Below, one piece after another: positions 8,609-15,433 of a stretch of DNA of 18,352 nucleotides. Both the position numbers and the translations under genes were made by a program. The stretch's first letter is position 1. Each line of letters begins with the position of its first letter. Source of the DNA: JAVBNU01 sp964617065 (GTDB lineage Bacteria; Cyanobacteriota; Vampirovibrionia; Gastranaerophilales; Gastranaerophilaceae); NCBI GenBank assembly GCA_964617065.1, contig CAZTVM010000030.1:1-18352 (forward strand), in the 5' to 3' direction. The notes under the pieces were generated by a model. That model made no database searches. It saw nothing but the letters and a program-made list of their open reading frames with translations, and was not told the origin of the DNA.

Positions 8609-9244
8609 TTGTTTAGAATAGGAACAAAAATTAAAATAGAATTTGCCGAGTCACCGCTGCAGACATTTCAAGCAAGTTGTGAGGTTTTACAAATAAAAAA
8701 AGACACACTCATTCTTGACACAACGACACTTGATGCAAAATATTTGCCTTTATTGTATGAAGGACGTGAATTGCGTGTATTTGCCTATGGATTTTTTGGC
8801 ATTAATATTCTTGAGTCTATCGTGATGACAGCACCTTTCGATGGTCATTTAGAAGTCGAAATTCCTCAAACATATAAAAATATTCAAAGACGTCAATATG
8901 TTCGTGCAAATTTAAGTACTGTTATGTTACTGTTTGAAAGGGACGATTTAGACAGAGAAAACGGAATTAAAACACAAACTCAGGATATCGGTGGCAATGG
9001 TATAAGATTTATTTGTCATAAAAAACTTGAATTTGAACACAAATACAATATGGTCCTGTATCTTTCGCAAAATCAAATCGTAACGGCAGAATGTTCTGTT
9101 ACTATAATAAAAAATCCACAAAAAGGTGAATATGTGATAGAATTTACGAAAATAGACGAAAATCAAAGAGATAAAATTATTAGAACTTGCTTGGGTATTC
9201 AATCCAGAATGTTAAAAGGAAATATGCAACATGAATCAAACTGA
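8609..9244 (+). CDS. PilZ-domain (YcgR-like) c-di-GMP-binding protein
   Basis: A 211-residue protein with a YcgR-like N-terminal beta-barrel (about 1-88) followed by a PilZ domain (about 92-200). The c-di-GMP binding signature is visible as RRQYVR (94-99, giving RxxxR) and, 27 residues later, DIGGNG (126-131) in place of the canonical D/NxSxxG; the Ser is Gly here, which could weaken binding. It probably senses the second messenger c-di-GMP and passes the signal to a partner, commonly in motility or surface behaviour; the target is not evident. Starts with TTG at 8609, supported by AAAAGG eight bases upstream and the short 12-base gap to the M16 gene. Its stop TGA overlaps the next gene by 14 bases, implying coupled translation. 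Confidence 0.85.
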   Translation: MFRIGTKIKIEFAESPLQTFQASCEVLQIKKDTLILDTTTLDAKYLPLLYEGRELRVFAYGFFGINILESIVMTAPFDGHLEVEIPQTYKNIQRRQYVRANLSTVMLLFERDDLDRENGIKTQTQDIGGNGIRFICHKKLEFEHKYNMVLYLSQNQIVTAECSVTIIKNPQKGEYVIEFTKIDENQRDKIIRTCLGIQSRMLKGNMQHESN

Positions 9245-10841
9245 CGAAAAAAAAGCGTTAAATAAAAATATAGACAAAATCTACAGACAAGGTAATATTC
9301 AAAAAGCCATTGAGCTTTGTCAGTATGAAATAGCAAAAGACCCCGCTAATCCATTTAATGCAGACTTACATTCAAAACTGGGCGATTTGTATTTAGAGTG
9401 GCATTTAGATATTTATCAGGCAAAACAATATATTGATGAGGCTATAACTCAATATCAGCGAGCTCTTGAAGCTTGTATGGAAAGTTCTGAATTATATTGC
9501 AAACTTGGTCGTGCTTTTTATTACAAAAACGAAATCGATAAAGCAATAAATTATTTTAATTTGGCACTTGAAAAAAATAATAAAAATGCAAATGCCTACT
9601 ACATGTTGGCGGAATGTTACTCAAAAAAATACGATTTTCAACCTGCTTTTGATTACGTTCAAAAAGCTATCAAAACTTGTCCACTGCATTCTTCTCGTGC
9701 TCACCTTTTATACTTTATTTTGCTGAAAATTTCAACAAAAAAATGTCTAAATAAAACGCTGCTTTGCTTGAAAGAATTGTTGCTTTCTTTCGTTACTATA
9801 CCTTTCGATAAAAATGTTTTAAATAGCATAAACAAATTTTTCTCATATTATAAAATATTACCGGAACTCTTTACCGGTGCACTATGTATTCACAAAAAAG
9901 ATGTAAATAGAGCGATTGAAATTTATCAAAGTGCGTTGGAAAAAGCGCCGGGATTTGTACTTTTATATTGCATTCTCGGCGAAATCTACCGCTCTGTCGG
10001 GAGATACAGTGATGCTGTTTGCGAATTCAAAATGGCTATTTGGCTCGATACATTGAACGTAACTGCATATCGCTCACTTTGTGGCACGTACGAAGAACAA
10101 GGCGACTACGATAATGCGATGGACATTTACAAAAAATTGATTAAAATTCAACCATTCGTTGCTGAGTATTATAGCAATCTCGCTAGTTTATTTTACATAA
10201 AAGAAAATACAAACGAAGCAATCGCATGTTACCAAAACGCAATCACATTAAATCCAAATGCCCAATGGACAAGTATTATCGCCCAAACTTTAGGCTATGT
10301 ATACCAAAATAATCAACAAAATATTGACGCTGCTATCGCTTCTTACCAAAATGCTTATATTCTTACACCTAATGATATAGACATATACATAAATCTCGGC
10401 AGCGCATTTTATGATAAAAGTGAGTATGAAAACGCTTTGTTAGTTTACAAAAAAGCGCTGGAACTACAACCTGATAACGCTAAAATTCATTGTAATTTAG
10501 GCTATTTATACTGGGGTTGCGGCGTTCTTGAAGAAGCAATCAAATACTACGAATTAGCTATAAAATACGACCCCTCTTATGATATAGCGTACAACAATCT
10601 TGGTGTTATATATTTAGATGATTTAGGCAGAGTTCAAAAAGCTATAGAATTATTTACTCAAGCTATACACTACAATCCTAATTACGCTCTGGCGTACTAC
10701 AATCTCGCACGTTCAACTGCTATAACAGGCGACAATATTGAAGCTGCAAAACTTTATCAAATAGCTTATGACTTGAACAAAATTTCTAATGAACTTGACC
10801 CTCAAGAAGTTTTAAATAAAATTCAAGATTTATTCCAGTAG
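9231..10841 (+). CDS. Cytoplasmic tetratricopeptide-repeat protein
   Basis: A 536-residue TPR protein without a signal peptide. Repeats run almost throughout, e.g. SSELYCKLGRAFYYKNEID, NANAYYMLAECYSKKYDF, NIDIYINLG-type segments and PDNAKIHCNLGYLYWGCGVL; a central segment (about 160-215) is less repeat-like and Lys/Leu/Phe rich. It is a probable protein-interaction scaffold. The ATG at 9231 follows AAAAGGAAAT and lies inside the end of the PilZ gene, so the two proteins are made together and may act together. It differs from the exported TPR protein at 3385-5508 in compartment and in sequence. Partner and function are not recognisable. Stop TAG. Confidence 0.9.
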   Translation: MNQTDEKKALNKNIDKIYRQGNIQKAIELCQYEIAKDPANPFNADLHSKLGDLYLEWHLDIYQAKQYIDEAITQYQRALEACMESSELYCKLGRAFYYKNEIDKAINYFNLALEKNNKNANAYYMLAECYSKKYDFQPAFDYVQKAIKTCPLHSSRAHLLYFILLKISTKKCLNKTLLCLKELLLSFVTIPFDKNVLNSINKFFSYYKILPELFTGALCIHKKDVNRAIEIYQSALEKAPGFVLLYCILGEIYRSVGRYSDAVCEFKMAIWLDTLNVTAYRSLCGTYEEQGDYDNAMDIYKKLIKIQPFVAEYYSNLASLFYIKENTNEAIACYQNAITLNPNAQWTSIIAQTLGYVYQNNQQNIDAAIASYQNAYILTPNDIDIYINLGSAFYDKSEYENALLVYKKALELQPDNAKIHCNLGYLYWGCGVLEEAIKYYELAIKYDPSYDIAYNNLGVIYLDDLGRVQKAIELFTQAIHYNPNYALAYYNLARSTAITGDNIEAAKLYQIAYDLNKISNELDPQEVLNKIQDLFQ

Positions 10842-10850
10842 GAGAATTGC

Positions 10851-11267
10851 ATGCAGCACAGCTTTAACGTAAAAGTTTATTATTCAGATACTGACTCATA
10901 CGGCGTTGTCTGGCATGGTTCATATTTGCGATGGCTCGAAATGGGCAGAGTCGAACTCTCAGAAAAAATGGGACTATCACTAAAAGAATTAGAACAAAAC
11001 GACATCGTCCTACCAGTCGTCGAAATTAATGTCAGATACAAATCATCAGCAATGCTTAATGACAATCTGACTATCAATACAAAAATTAGTGAAATGAAAA
11101 ACACAAGTATGATTTTTACTCAAATTATTAAAAATACCAAAACTGAACAAATATACACAATCGCTAATGTAAGAGTCGTTGCAACAAATTCTCAAGGTAA
11201 ACTATACAAAAAATTACCCACAATTTTTAGTGAAGCATACGAAAAATCACTACTGACTACTATTTAA
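10851..11267 (+). CDS. Hot-dog fold acyl-CoA thioesterase (YbgC/4HBT family)
   Basis: A 138-residue single hot-dog domain of the 4-hydroxybenzoyl-CoA thioesterase/YbgC group, which hydrolyses acyl-CoA thioesters. Seen: the signature YYSDTDSYGVVWHGSYLRW (10-28) with the expected catalytic Asp (D13 or D15) and the H22 and Y25 positions, ARVE-like GRVELSEKMG (32-41), and the beta-strand VVEINVRYKSSAMLNDNL (56-73). Length is normal. The ATG at 10851 has AGGAG a few bases before it and lies nine bases after the TPR stop, so it belongs to the same operon. In proteobacteria YbgC neighbours Tol-Pal; no tol gene is present here. Substrate cannot be told from sequence. Confidence 0.9.
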   Translation: MQHSFNVKVYYSDTDSYGVVWHGSYLRWLEMGRVELSEKMGLSLKELEQNDIVLPVVEINVRYKSSAMLNDNLTINTKISEMKNTSMIFTQIIKNTKTEQIYTIANVRVVATNSQGKLYKKLPTIFSEAYEKSLLTTI

Positions 11268-11284
11268 ATTAATTGAGGCAAAGA

Positions 11285-11692
11285 ATGAAAATAAAAGCAC
11301 TTGTTGTCGATGATATGCGCAATTTGCGTAATTTAAACAAAGAAGTGTTGGACAAATGATTCGATGATATTGAAATGGAAACTGCAGTAAATGCAAGTGA
11401 AGCTTACAATTTTGCCGTCGCTAATTTACAAACGCCTTATGATATTATAATTACTGATTTGCAGATGGAAAATGACTACGAGCCTGAACATGCCGGAGAA
11501 TGGCTCGTTCGTGAATTAAAAAATTTAAAACAATACCAAAATACTATAATAATAATTGTTTCTGCCTCTGGCGATATAAGAATAGTGGCTGAAAACCTAA
11601 ATGTAGAAGCAATACCTAAAAGCACTTTGGTTTACGATTATTCCGCATTAAAACTTAAACTAGAAGAAAATGGATTTTATACAAAAAAATAA
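11285..11692 (+). pseudogene. CheY-like response-regulator receiver with an in-frame stop
   Basis: From ATG 11285 (GAGG site before it) the frame encodes a single receiver domain of about 135 codons. Seen: LVVDD (7-11) acidic pair D9/D10, phospho-acceptor D58 in IIITDLQM, S93 in IIVSAS and K112 in IPKS, so all receiver positions exist. Codon 25 is TGA (11357-11359), between VLDK and FDDIEME. TGG (Trp) would differ by one base and fit the hydrophobic spot. TGA is a genuine stop elsewhere here, so this is most likely a nonsense mutation. Re-initiation at ATG 11375 would make a 105-residue product lacking the first strand and D9/D10. No output domain is present. The loop after D58 (ENDYEPEHAGEW) is longer than in CheY. 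Confidence 0.75.
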
Positions 11693-11782
11693 CCATTGTA
11701 AATTTTACTTGATAAAACTACATCTAATAAAATTTTTATATTATGATTTAATTAGGAGTAGTTTTTATAGTGAGAATTTAGA

Positions 11783-13288
11783 ATGAAAGAATGTCAAGAT
11801 CGAGAAACAGCTACTGCAGGCGTTGAAAAGAAAAATTTTTTATTAAACTTTTTTAAAGAGCCACCTGCACAACCTCAAATAGAAAATAAAGACGAAGTAA
11901 AAAAAACATACAGCAATTATCGACTGCAAATTTTTACATCTTGCTTTATCGGGTACGCAGTTTTTTACTTATGCAAAAAAAATATCGCAGCTGCTTTGCC
12001 TTCAATGGCTACAGAACTAAATTATTCGAATTTGGAACTGGGGATTATCGGCAGCTCACTTTATTTGACTTATGCAGTAGGAAAATTTGTAAATGGAATG
12101 TTAGCAGACCGCTCAGATGTTAGAAAATTTTTACCGACAGGATTAATTTTGTCAGCTTTGGCTAATATTTTCTTTGCATTAAGTTTTTTGGTATTTACCC
12201 CCGGTAAATTTACCTTTTTCGGACTTCCTTCTGCGACAATTTTACTATGGATATTGGCTTTCTTTTGGGGCGCAAACGGTTGGTTCCAGTCAATGGGATT
12301 CCCGCCTGTCGCTAAAACATTGACATATTGGTTCTCTAACTCTGAAAGAGCCACAAAATGGGCACTTTGGTCGACATCTCACCAAACAGGTACATTTTTA
12401 GCTGTAATTCTCTCAGGTTTTGTAATTGCGAAATTCGGTTGGCAAGCTGCATTCTATTTCCCTGCAGTTACAGCTATTTTCGTCGCATGCCTCTTATTTC
12501 AAAAATTACGTGATAAACCCACAAGCGTCGGCTTACCTGATATTGAAGAATATAGAGAAGCTCCTAAGTCTGACGCTCAGAAAAAACTGGACTCAGAAGA
12601 TGACGCTTTATCTTACGTACAAATTTTGAAAAAATATATATTGACAAATAAAATATTGTGGGCATTAGCGTTCGCGTATATTTTTGTCTATATTATTAGA
12701 TTTGGCACAGAAGACTGGATAATTAAATATTTGGTGGAATTCAAACATAATCCGCTGGAACTTGCGTCTTTAAAATTAAGTTGCTTGCCACTTTTCGGAT
12801 TTGCCGGTACAATCAGCGCTGGCTTGCTTTCAGACAAAATTTTCAGAGGTCGCAGAACACCCATTAATATTTTATTTTTGAGCGGAGTAATTACTTGTTT
12901 GACAGGATTATTTTTAAACGGCAACGGCGAAAATATCATAGACAAAGTTTTTTATTCAGTAGTCGGTACACCACTCGTAAACGTCATTAAAATTAACGGC
13001 TCAAGCCTGCTTGATTTCATCTTTATAGGTCTAATCGGATTTTTTACTTATGGTCCACAAATGCTAATAGGCGGAGTTTGCGCAATTGAATCAAGTTCAA
13101 AAAAAGTTGCATCAGCTGCTACAGGTTTTGCCGGCACTTTCGGCTACATTGGCGCAATATTCTCAGGTCTCGGCACAGGTATTGTAGTCGACCATTTTGG
13201 CTGGAACGGCGCACTGTGCTTCTGGGGTGCTGCTGCCGCTGCTTGTATTATGATATGTATTCCTCTATTGAAAACTGAAAACAAATAA
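11783..13288 (+). CDS. Organophosphate:phosphate antiporter (MFS, GlpT/UhpT/UhpC family)
   Basis: A 501-residue major-facilitator transporter of the OPA family, which swaps sugar-phosphates or glycerol-3-phosphate for inorganic phosphate across the inner membrane. Seen: a 45-residue hydrophilic N-terminal extension, span 1 with GYAVFYLCKKN (57-67), the loop DRSDVRKFLPTGLILSA (108-124), NGWFQSMGFPP (164-174), the central loop VGLPDIEEY, and YIIRFGTEDW in span 7. Compared with E. coli GlpT, the span-7 phosphate-binding Arg is kept but the span-1 Arg is Lys (YLCKKN versus YLVRKN). An added external loop (about NGNGENIIDKVFYSVVGTP) lies late in the C-terminal half. Start ATG 11783 with GTGAGA upstream; 90 bases separate it from the receiver, and no clear promoter was found there. 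Ends before a strong terminator. Confidence 0.93.
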   Translation: MKECQDRETATAGVEKKNFLLNFFKEPPAQPQIENKDEVKKTYSNYRLQIFTSCFIGYAVFYLCKKNIAAALPSMATELNYSNLELGIIGSSLYLTYAVGKFVNGMLADRSDVRKFLPTGLILSALANIFFALSFLVFTPGKFTFFGLPSATILLWILAFFWGANGWFQSMGFPPVAKTLTYWFSNSERATKWALWSTSHQTGTFLAVILSGFVIAKFGWQAAFYFPAVTAIFVACLLFQKLRDKPTSVGLPDIEEYREAPKSDAQKKLDSEDDALSYVQILKKYILTNKILWALAFAYIFVYIIRFGTEDWIIKYLVEFKHNPLELASLKLSCLPLFGFAGTISAGLLSDKIFRGRRTPINILFLSGVITCLTGLFLNGNGENIIDKVFYSVVGTPLVNVIKINGSSLLDFIFIGLIGFFTYGPQMLIGGVCAIESSSKKVASAATGFAGTFGYIGAIFSGLGTGIVVDHFGWNGALCFWGAAAAACIMICIPLLKTENK

Positions 13289-13322
13289 AAACCTTCTTTA
13301 ATTAAGTTTTGTAAAAAAATCA

Positions 13323-13352
13323 GCCTATTTTGAAAAAAATAGGCAATTTTTT
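13323..13352 (+). terminator. Rho-independent terminator after the antiporter
   Basis: A perfect 9-bp stem, GCCTATTTT (13323-13331) with AAAATAGGC (13336-13344), closed by a four-base loop and followed by AATTTTTTA. It lies 35 bases after the antiporter stop and separates the plus-strand cluster from the Gly/Gln-rich gene. This is the clearest terminator in the window. Confidence 0.88.
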
Positions 13353-13386
13353 ATGTAAAAAAAACTTTATAATCGTAGAGTGTTTT

Positions 13387-13414
13387 TTGTCGTTTAAATG
13401 AAGCTAATTATAAA
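13387..13414 (+). promoter_or_regulatory. Promoter for the Gly/Gln-rich gene
   Basis: TTGTCG (13387-13392), a 16-base spacer, and TATAAA (13409-13414) lie directly after the terminator and 21 bases before the ATG at 13435, with GGGAG between. The -10 is followed by a second copy, TATAAAG, so the exact register is unsure. Confidence 0.45.
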
Positions 13415-13434
13415 GTATAAAGGGAGCAAGAGTA

Positions 13435-14028
13435 ATGAGTGTAAAAAGTATTGGAATACCCAATGTAGGAAATTTGGGCGGGTCCTCCAGCGGAACATCA
13501 GGTAATGTCGAACTAGGCGCAGGTGATAGCGTAAAAAATATGTTCAATAACAGTAAAAATACTGAGTCTGAAAATAGTTTTGATGAATTAATGAAAAAAT
13601 ATCAAGACGAAATAGATAAAGCAGCTAAAAAAGACGATGCAAGTACAGCTGGTGCAGGTGCTGCCGGTATTTTAGGTCAATTAATGGACGCATTAGGAAA
13701 GCTTCTCGGCGGTGGCGGCGGTGAAGGCGGCGGTCAAGGCGGCGGTCAAGGTGGTGGCGAAGGTGGTAGCCAAGGAAGTGAACAAGCACAAGGTGGTCAA
13801 GGCGAAGGTCAAGGTGGTTGTCAAGGTGGTGATTGCCAACAAGCGCAAAATGGGCAAGGTAACGAAGCTCAACAACAACAGCAACAAGCTCAGGCTCAAC
13901 AACAACAGCAACAATCTCAACAACAACAGCAACAAGCTCAACAGCAACAAATGCAACAAGCTCAGGCTCAGCAACAGCAACAACAAGCTCAACAACAGCA
14001 AATGCAACAGCAACCTATGTACGGTTAA
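13435..14028 (+). CDS. Gly- and Gln-tract low-complexity protein of unknown function
   Basis: A 197-residue protein not matched to a family. In order: Ser/Gly-rich N-terminus (1-40); a charged helix SFDELMKKYQDEIDKAAKK (48-66); an amphipathic segment GILGQLMDALGKLL (78-91); a Gly block with Gly-Gly-Gln and Gly-Gly-Glu units (92-133) holding the only two Cys (129 and 134); and a Gln block (136-193) broken by Ala, Ser and Met, ending PMYG. No signal peptide or membrane span. The ATG follows GGGAG nine bases upstream, with its own promoter and an upstream terminator, so it is a single-gene unit. The makeup recalls harpins and prion-like or adhesive proteins, but this could be convergence of composition. 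Codon use mixes CAA/CAG and GGT/GGC, as in translated, not purely slipped, repeats. Confidence 0.8.
   Translation: MSVKSIGIPNVGNLGGSSSGTSGNVELGAGDSVKNMFNNSKNTESENSFDELMKKYQDEIDKAAKKDDASTAGAGAAGILGQLMDALGKLLGGGGGEGGGQGGGQGGGEGGSQGSEQAQGGQGEGQGGCQGGDCQQAQNGQGNEAQQQQQQAQAQQQQQQSQQQQQQAQQQQMQQAQAQQQQQQAQQQQMQQQPMYG
13708..14013 (+). repeat. In-gene low-complexity repeats (Gly tract then Gln tract)
   Basis: Positions 13708-13833 are GG(T/C)-CAA/GAA-type units encoding Gly-rich repeats, and 13840-14013 are CAACAACAGCAA-type units encoding Gln with Ala or Met breaks (units such as CAACAACAGCAACAAGCTCA recur). These tracts are prone to slippage and length change between strains. Confidence 0.85.
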
Positions 14029-14151
14029 ACCAAAGTTTCATAAAACAACTAAAATGTTAAGATACCTAAAAAAAGCCTCGTTTTGAACTGAAACCCTAAA
14101 ACTAGACAAAGAAAAAAAAGTCGGTTTTGGTACATCTATCACAATGCACAA

Positions 14152-14358
14152 GTGAAAACTTTTGAAAAAATAATCGCAAATAACTTTGAAATCTTAAAAG
14201 ATTTAGTCGAAACAAATCAATATAATGCGACTGTTTTGTCTCGAATTGAAAGCAAAATAGACGGAAATCTTTGGTGTCCGTTATTAAAAAGCGGCTTGTC
14301 GGCAGAGGCTGTAAGTTCGAAACGACGTGCAGGCTTGCACGACGTTGGAGAACTGTAA
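14152..14358 (+). CDS. Small hypothetical ORF, possibly phage remnant
   Basis: A 68-codon frame beginning with GTG at 14152 and no evident ribosome site; the frame is open upstream back to a stop near 14089 but without an ATG. The N-terminal part (KTFEKIIANNFEILKDLVETNQYNATVLSRIES) looks like an amphipathic helix of the kind seen in small phage proteins, followed by DGNLWCPLL. I do not recognise a family. Its 3' end runs through an imperfect inverted repeat. It precedes Mu-like genes on the same strand, which makes phage origin likely. It may be a decayed fragment rather than a working gene. Confidence 0.4.
   Translation: MKTFEKIIANNFEILKDLVETNQYNATVLSRIESKIDGNLWCPLLKSGLSAEAVSSKRRAGLHDVGEL
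14315..14353. repeat. Imperfect inverted repeat / hairpin
   Basis: AACGACGTGCA (14321-14331) pairs with TGCACGACGTT (14336-14346) with one central mismatch and a four-base GGCT loop; GTTC (14315-14318) and GAAC (14350-14353) extend it outward across an internal loop. There is no T-run after it, so it is not a standard terminator. It sits at the end of the small ORF at 14152-14358. Confidence 0.55.
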
Positions 14359-14400
14359 TGCCGTTTAATGCCGACAAACAAGAAGGGAGATAAAACAATA

Positions 14401-14562
14401 ATGAATATTGAAAGAATACAGCTAAAAGGTCAGCTTGTAGAAGCTAAATCAAAATACAAAAGATTAGATGTAGAAGCAGCAGGGCTTATTCTGTTAATCC
14501 GCTCACTTTTAAATCCTTATGAAGAGGACACTACTAAATTGGAAACAGAACAGAGACTTTGA
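14401..14562 (+). pseudogene. Truncated small Mu-like prophage gene
   Basis: Starts ATG 14401 after AGGGAG. It reads MNIERIQLKGQLVEAKSKYK, then LDVEAAGLILLIRSLLNPYE and ends TKLETEQRL at TGA 14560-14562. From memory, small proteins with an IRSLLNPYE-type motif are common in Mu-like prophages, where they carry a further helical C-terminus of about 30 residues after the TKLETE stretch. Here that end is missing and the sequence passes at about 14550-14556 into the interior of a methylase gene in another frame. It is thus probably the left half of a deletion junction. Function of the intact family is unknown. Confidence 0.6.
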
Positions 14563-14965
14563 AAAGTTGATTAAACAATACGATTTTGAAGATGCATTTT
14601 TCTATTGCGACCCTCCGTATTCTTGTGGTTGTGGCTATGCCGTTACAACCACAGAGGGATTTGCACATGAAAAATTAAGGGAAGTTTTAGGAAATATTAA
14701 AGGCAGATTTTTACTTTCTTATGACGATTCACCTAAAATTCGTGAGTTGTATAAAGGCTTTGAAATGATTGAAGTGGAACGATTGAACGGAATTAATAAC
14801 AAAAATGGCGGAGCGGAACGCAAAAACAAAATGTTCAAAGAACTTCTTATTGCTAATTATCCTATAAAAGAATTGCACGAAAATGGCAAGCACACACTTG
14901 ATTTCAATGCTTCGCAAGCTCAGCAGAAATCAAGGTTGGTTGCACACGACAACTCACAAAATTAA
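14552..14965 (+). pseudogene. D12-class N6-adenine DNA methyltransferase, C-terminal remnant
   Basis: From about 14552 the frame reads RDFEKLIKQYDFEDAFFYCD followed by PPY, giving motif IV DPPY, the methyl-transfer site of Dam-type (D12) enzymes, then ALLSYDDSPKIRELYKGF-like and EVERLNGINNKNGG segments typical of phage methylases, and ends with TAA at 14963-14965. The N-terminal half, with the AdoMet-binding FxGxG motif, is absent, so no active enzyme is expected. The frame is open upstream to an ATG at 14519, but those codons belong to the other gene's sequence read out of frame. The last ~25 residues, past ELLIANY, extend beyond where related proteins usually end. Remnant of a Mu-like prophage. 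Confidence 0.75.
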
Positions 14966-14984
14966 AATTTTGGAGTTGTCGTGT
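14944..14984. repeat. Perfect 12-bp inverted repeat covering a stop and a start codon
   Basis: ACACGACAACTC (14944-14955) is the exact reverse complement of GAGTTGTCGTGT (14973-14984). A further CAAAA/TTTTG pairing (14957-14961 with 14968-14972) extends the stem after one bulged base, leaving a six-base loop. The right arm contains the GGAG ribosome site and the GTG start of the gpG-like gene. No T-run follows on either strand, so it is not an ordinary terminator. Confidence 0.85.
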
Positions 14985-15433
14985 CGGATAATATTGAGAT
15001 AAAACTTGATAACAAAGAGGTTGAACGTGCTTTACTTGAAGTCGCTCAAAAATGCGAGGATATGCGACCGTTGATGAAAAATATCGCAGGAATTATGGCT
15101 GATTCCACAGAGGAAAACTTCGCACAAGAGGGCAGACCTGATAAATGGCAAGAACTAGCCGAATCAACGATTAAAAAGCGAACTAAAACAGGTCATTATC
15201 CGGGTAAAATTCTACAAGTCGAGGGCCAACTCACAACTTCTGTCACTACTTATTATGATAATGAATCAGCTATCATAGGTTCAAACCTTGCCTATGCTGC
15301 AATCCATCAACTCGGCGGACAAGCCGGCAAAGGCAAAAAGACAACAATCCCTGCAAGACCTTACCTTACTTTAACGGAGAGTGAATATATAGAAATTATA
15401 GAAGAAACGAAAAAATATTTAATGTTTATTTAG
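14981..15433 (+). CDS. Phage virion morphogenesis / tail completion protein (Mu gpG-like)
   Basis: A 150-residue protein of the phage virion-morphogenesis family (Mu gpG type, Pfam Phage_tail_S), which completes tails or joins head and tail. Seen: N-terminal helical part (5-35), ENFAQEGRPDKWQELAEST (45-63), the R-x-x-x-G-H-Y segment, LQVEGQLTTSVT (79-90), IIGSNLAYAAIHQLGGQAG (98-116) and IPARPYLTLTESEYIEI (123-139), all in family order. It begins with GTG at 14981 with GGAG five bases upstream, both inside the inverted repeat. Its last codons (YLMFI, TAG at 15431-15433) overlap the convergent membrane-protein gene by 15 bases, so the tip may have been replaced when that module arrived. The neighbouring phage structural genes are gone. 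Confidence 0.82.
   Translation: MSDNIEIKLDNKEVERALLEVAQKCEDMRPLMKNIAGIMADSTEENFAQEGRPDKWQELAESTIKKRTKTGHYPGKILQVEGQLTTSVTTYYDNESAIIGSNLAYAAIHQLGGQAGKGKKTTIPARPYLTLTESEYIEIIEETKKYLMFI

Noticed and set aside
11285..11692. TGA read as Trp or selenocysteine (alternative code)
   Set aside because: The PilZ gene uses TGA as its stop at 9242-9244, overlapping the next start, many Trp codons are TGG, and no selenocysteine-type hairpin or family precedent is seen after the TGA.
13693..14013. Leu-rich reading frame on the minus strand opposite the Gly/Gln tracts
   Set aside because: It is the antisense reading of CAA/CAG and GGT repeats; it has no ribosome site and only low-complexity content.
13840..14013. 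CRISPR-like short repeats
   Set aside because: Units are contiguous coding triplets without unique spacers of constant length.
13712..14086. Lys/Asn/Val-rich plus-strand frame inside the Gly/Gln gene
   Set aside because: Produced by the repeat codons in a shifted frame; no start signal, and the other frame has a promoter, ribosome site and structured N-terminus.
14310..14330. tRNA T-arm-like sequence (GTTCGAAAC) suggesting a tRNA or attachment site
   Set aside because: No acceptor, anticodon or D-arm pairing can be drawn around it; the bases are explained by the local inverted repeat.
14944..14984. Rho-independent terminator
   Set aside because: The stem is strong, but neither strand has a T-run directly after it, and it covers a start codon.
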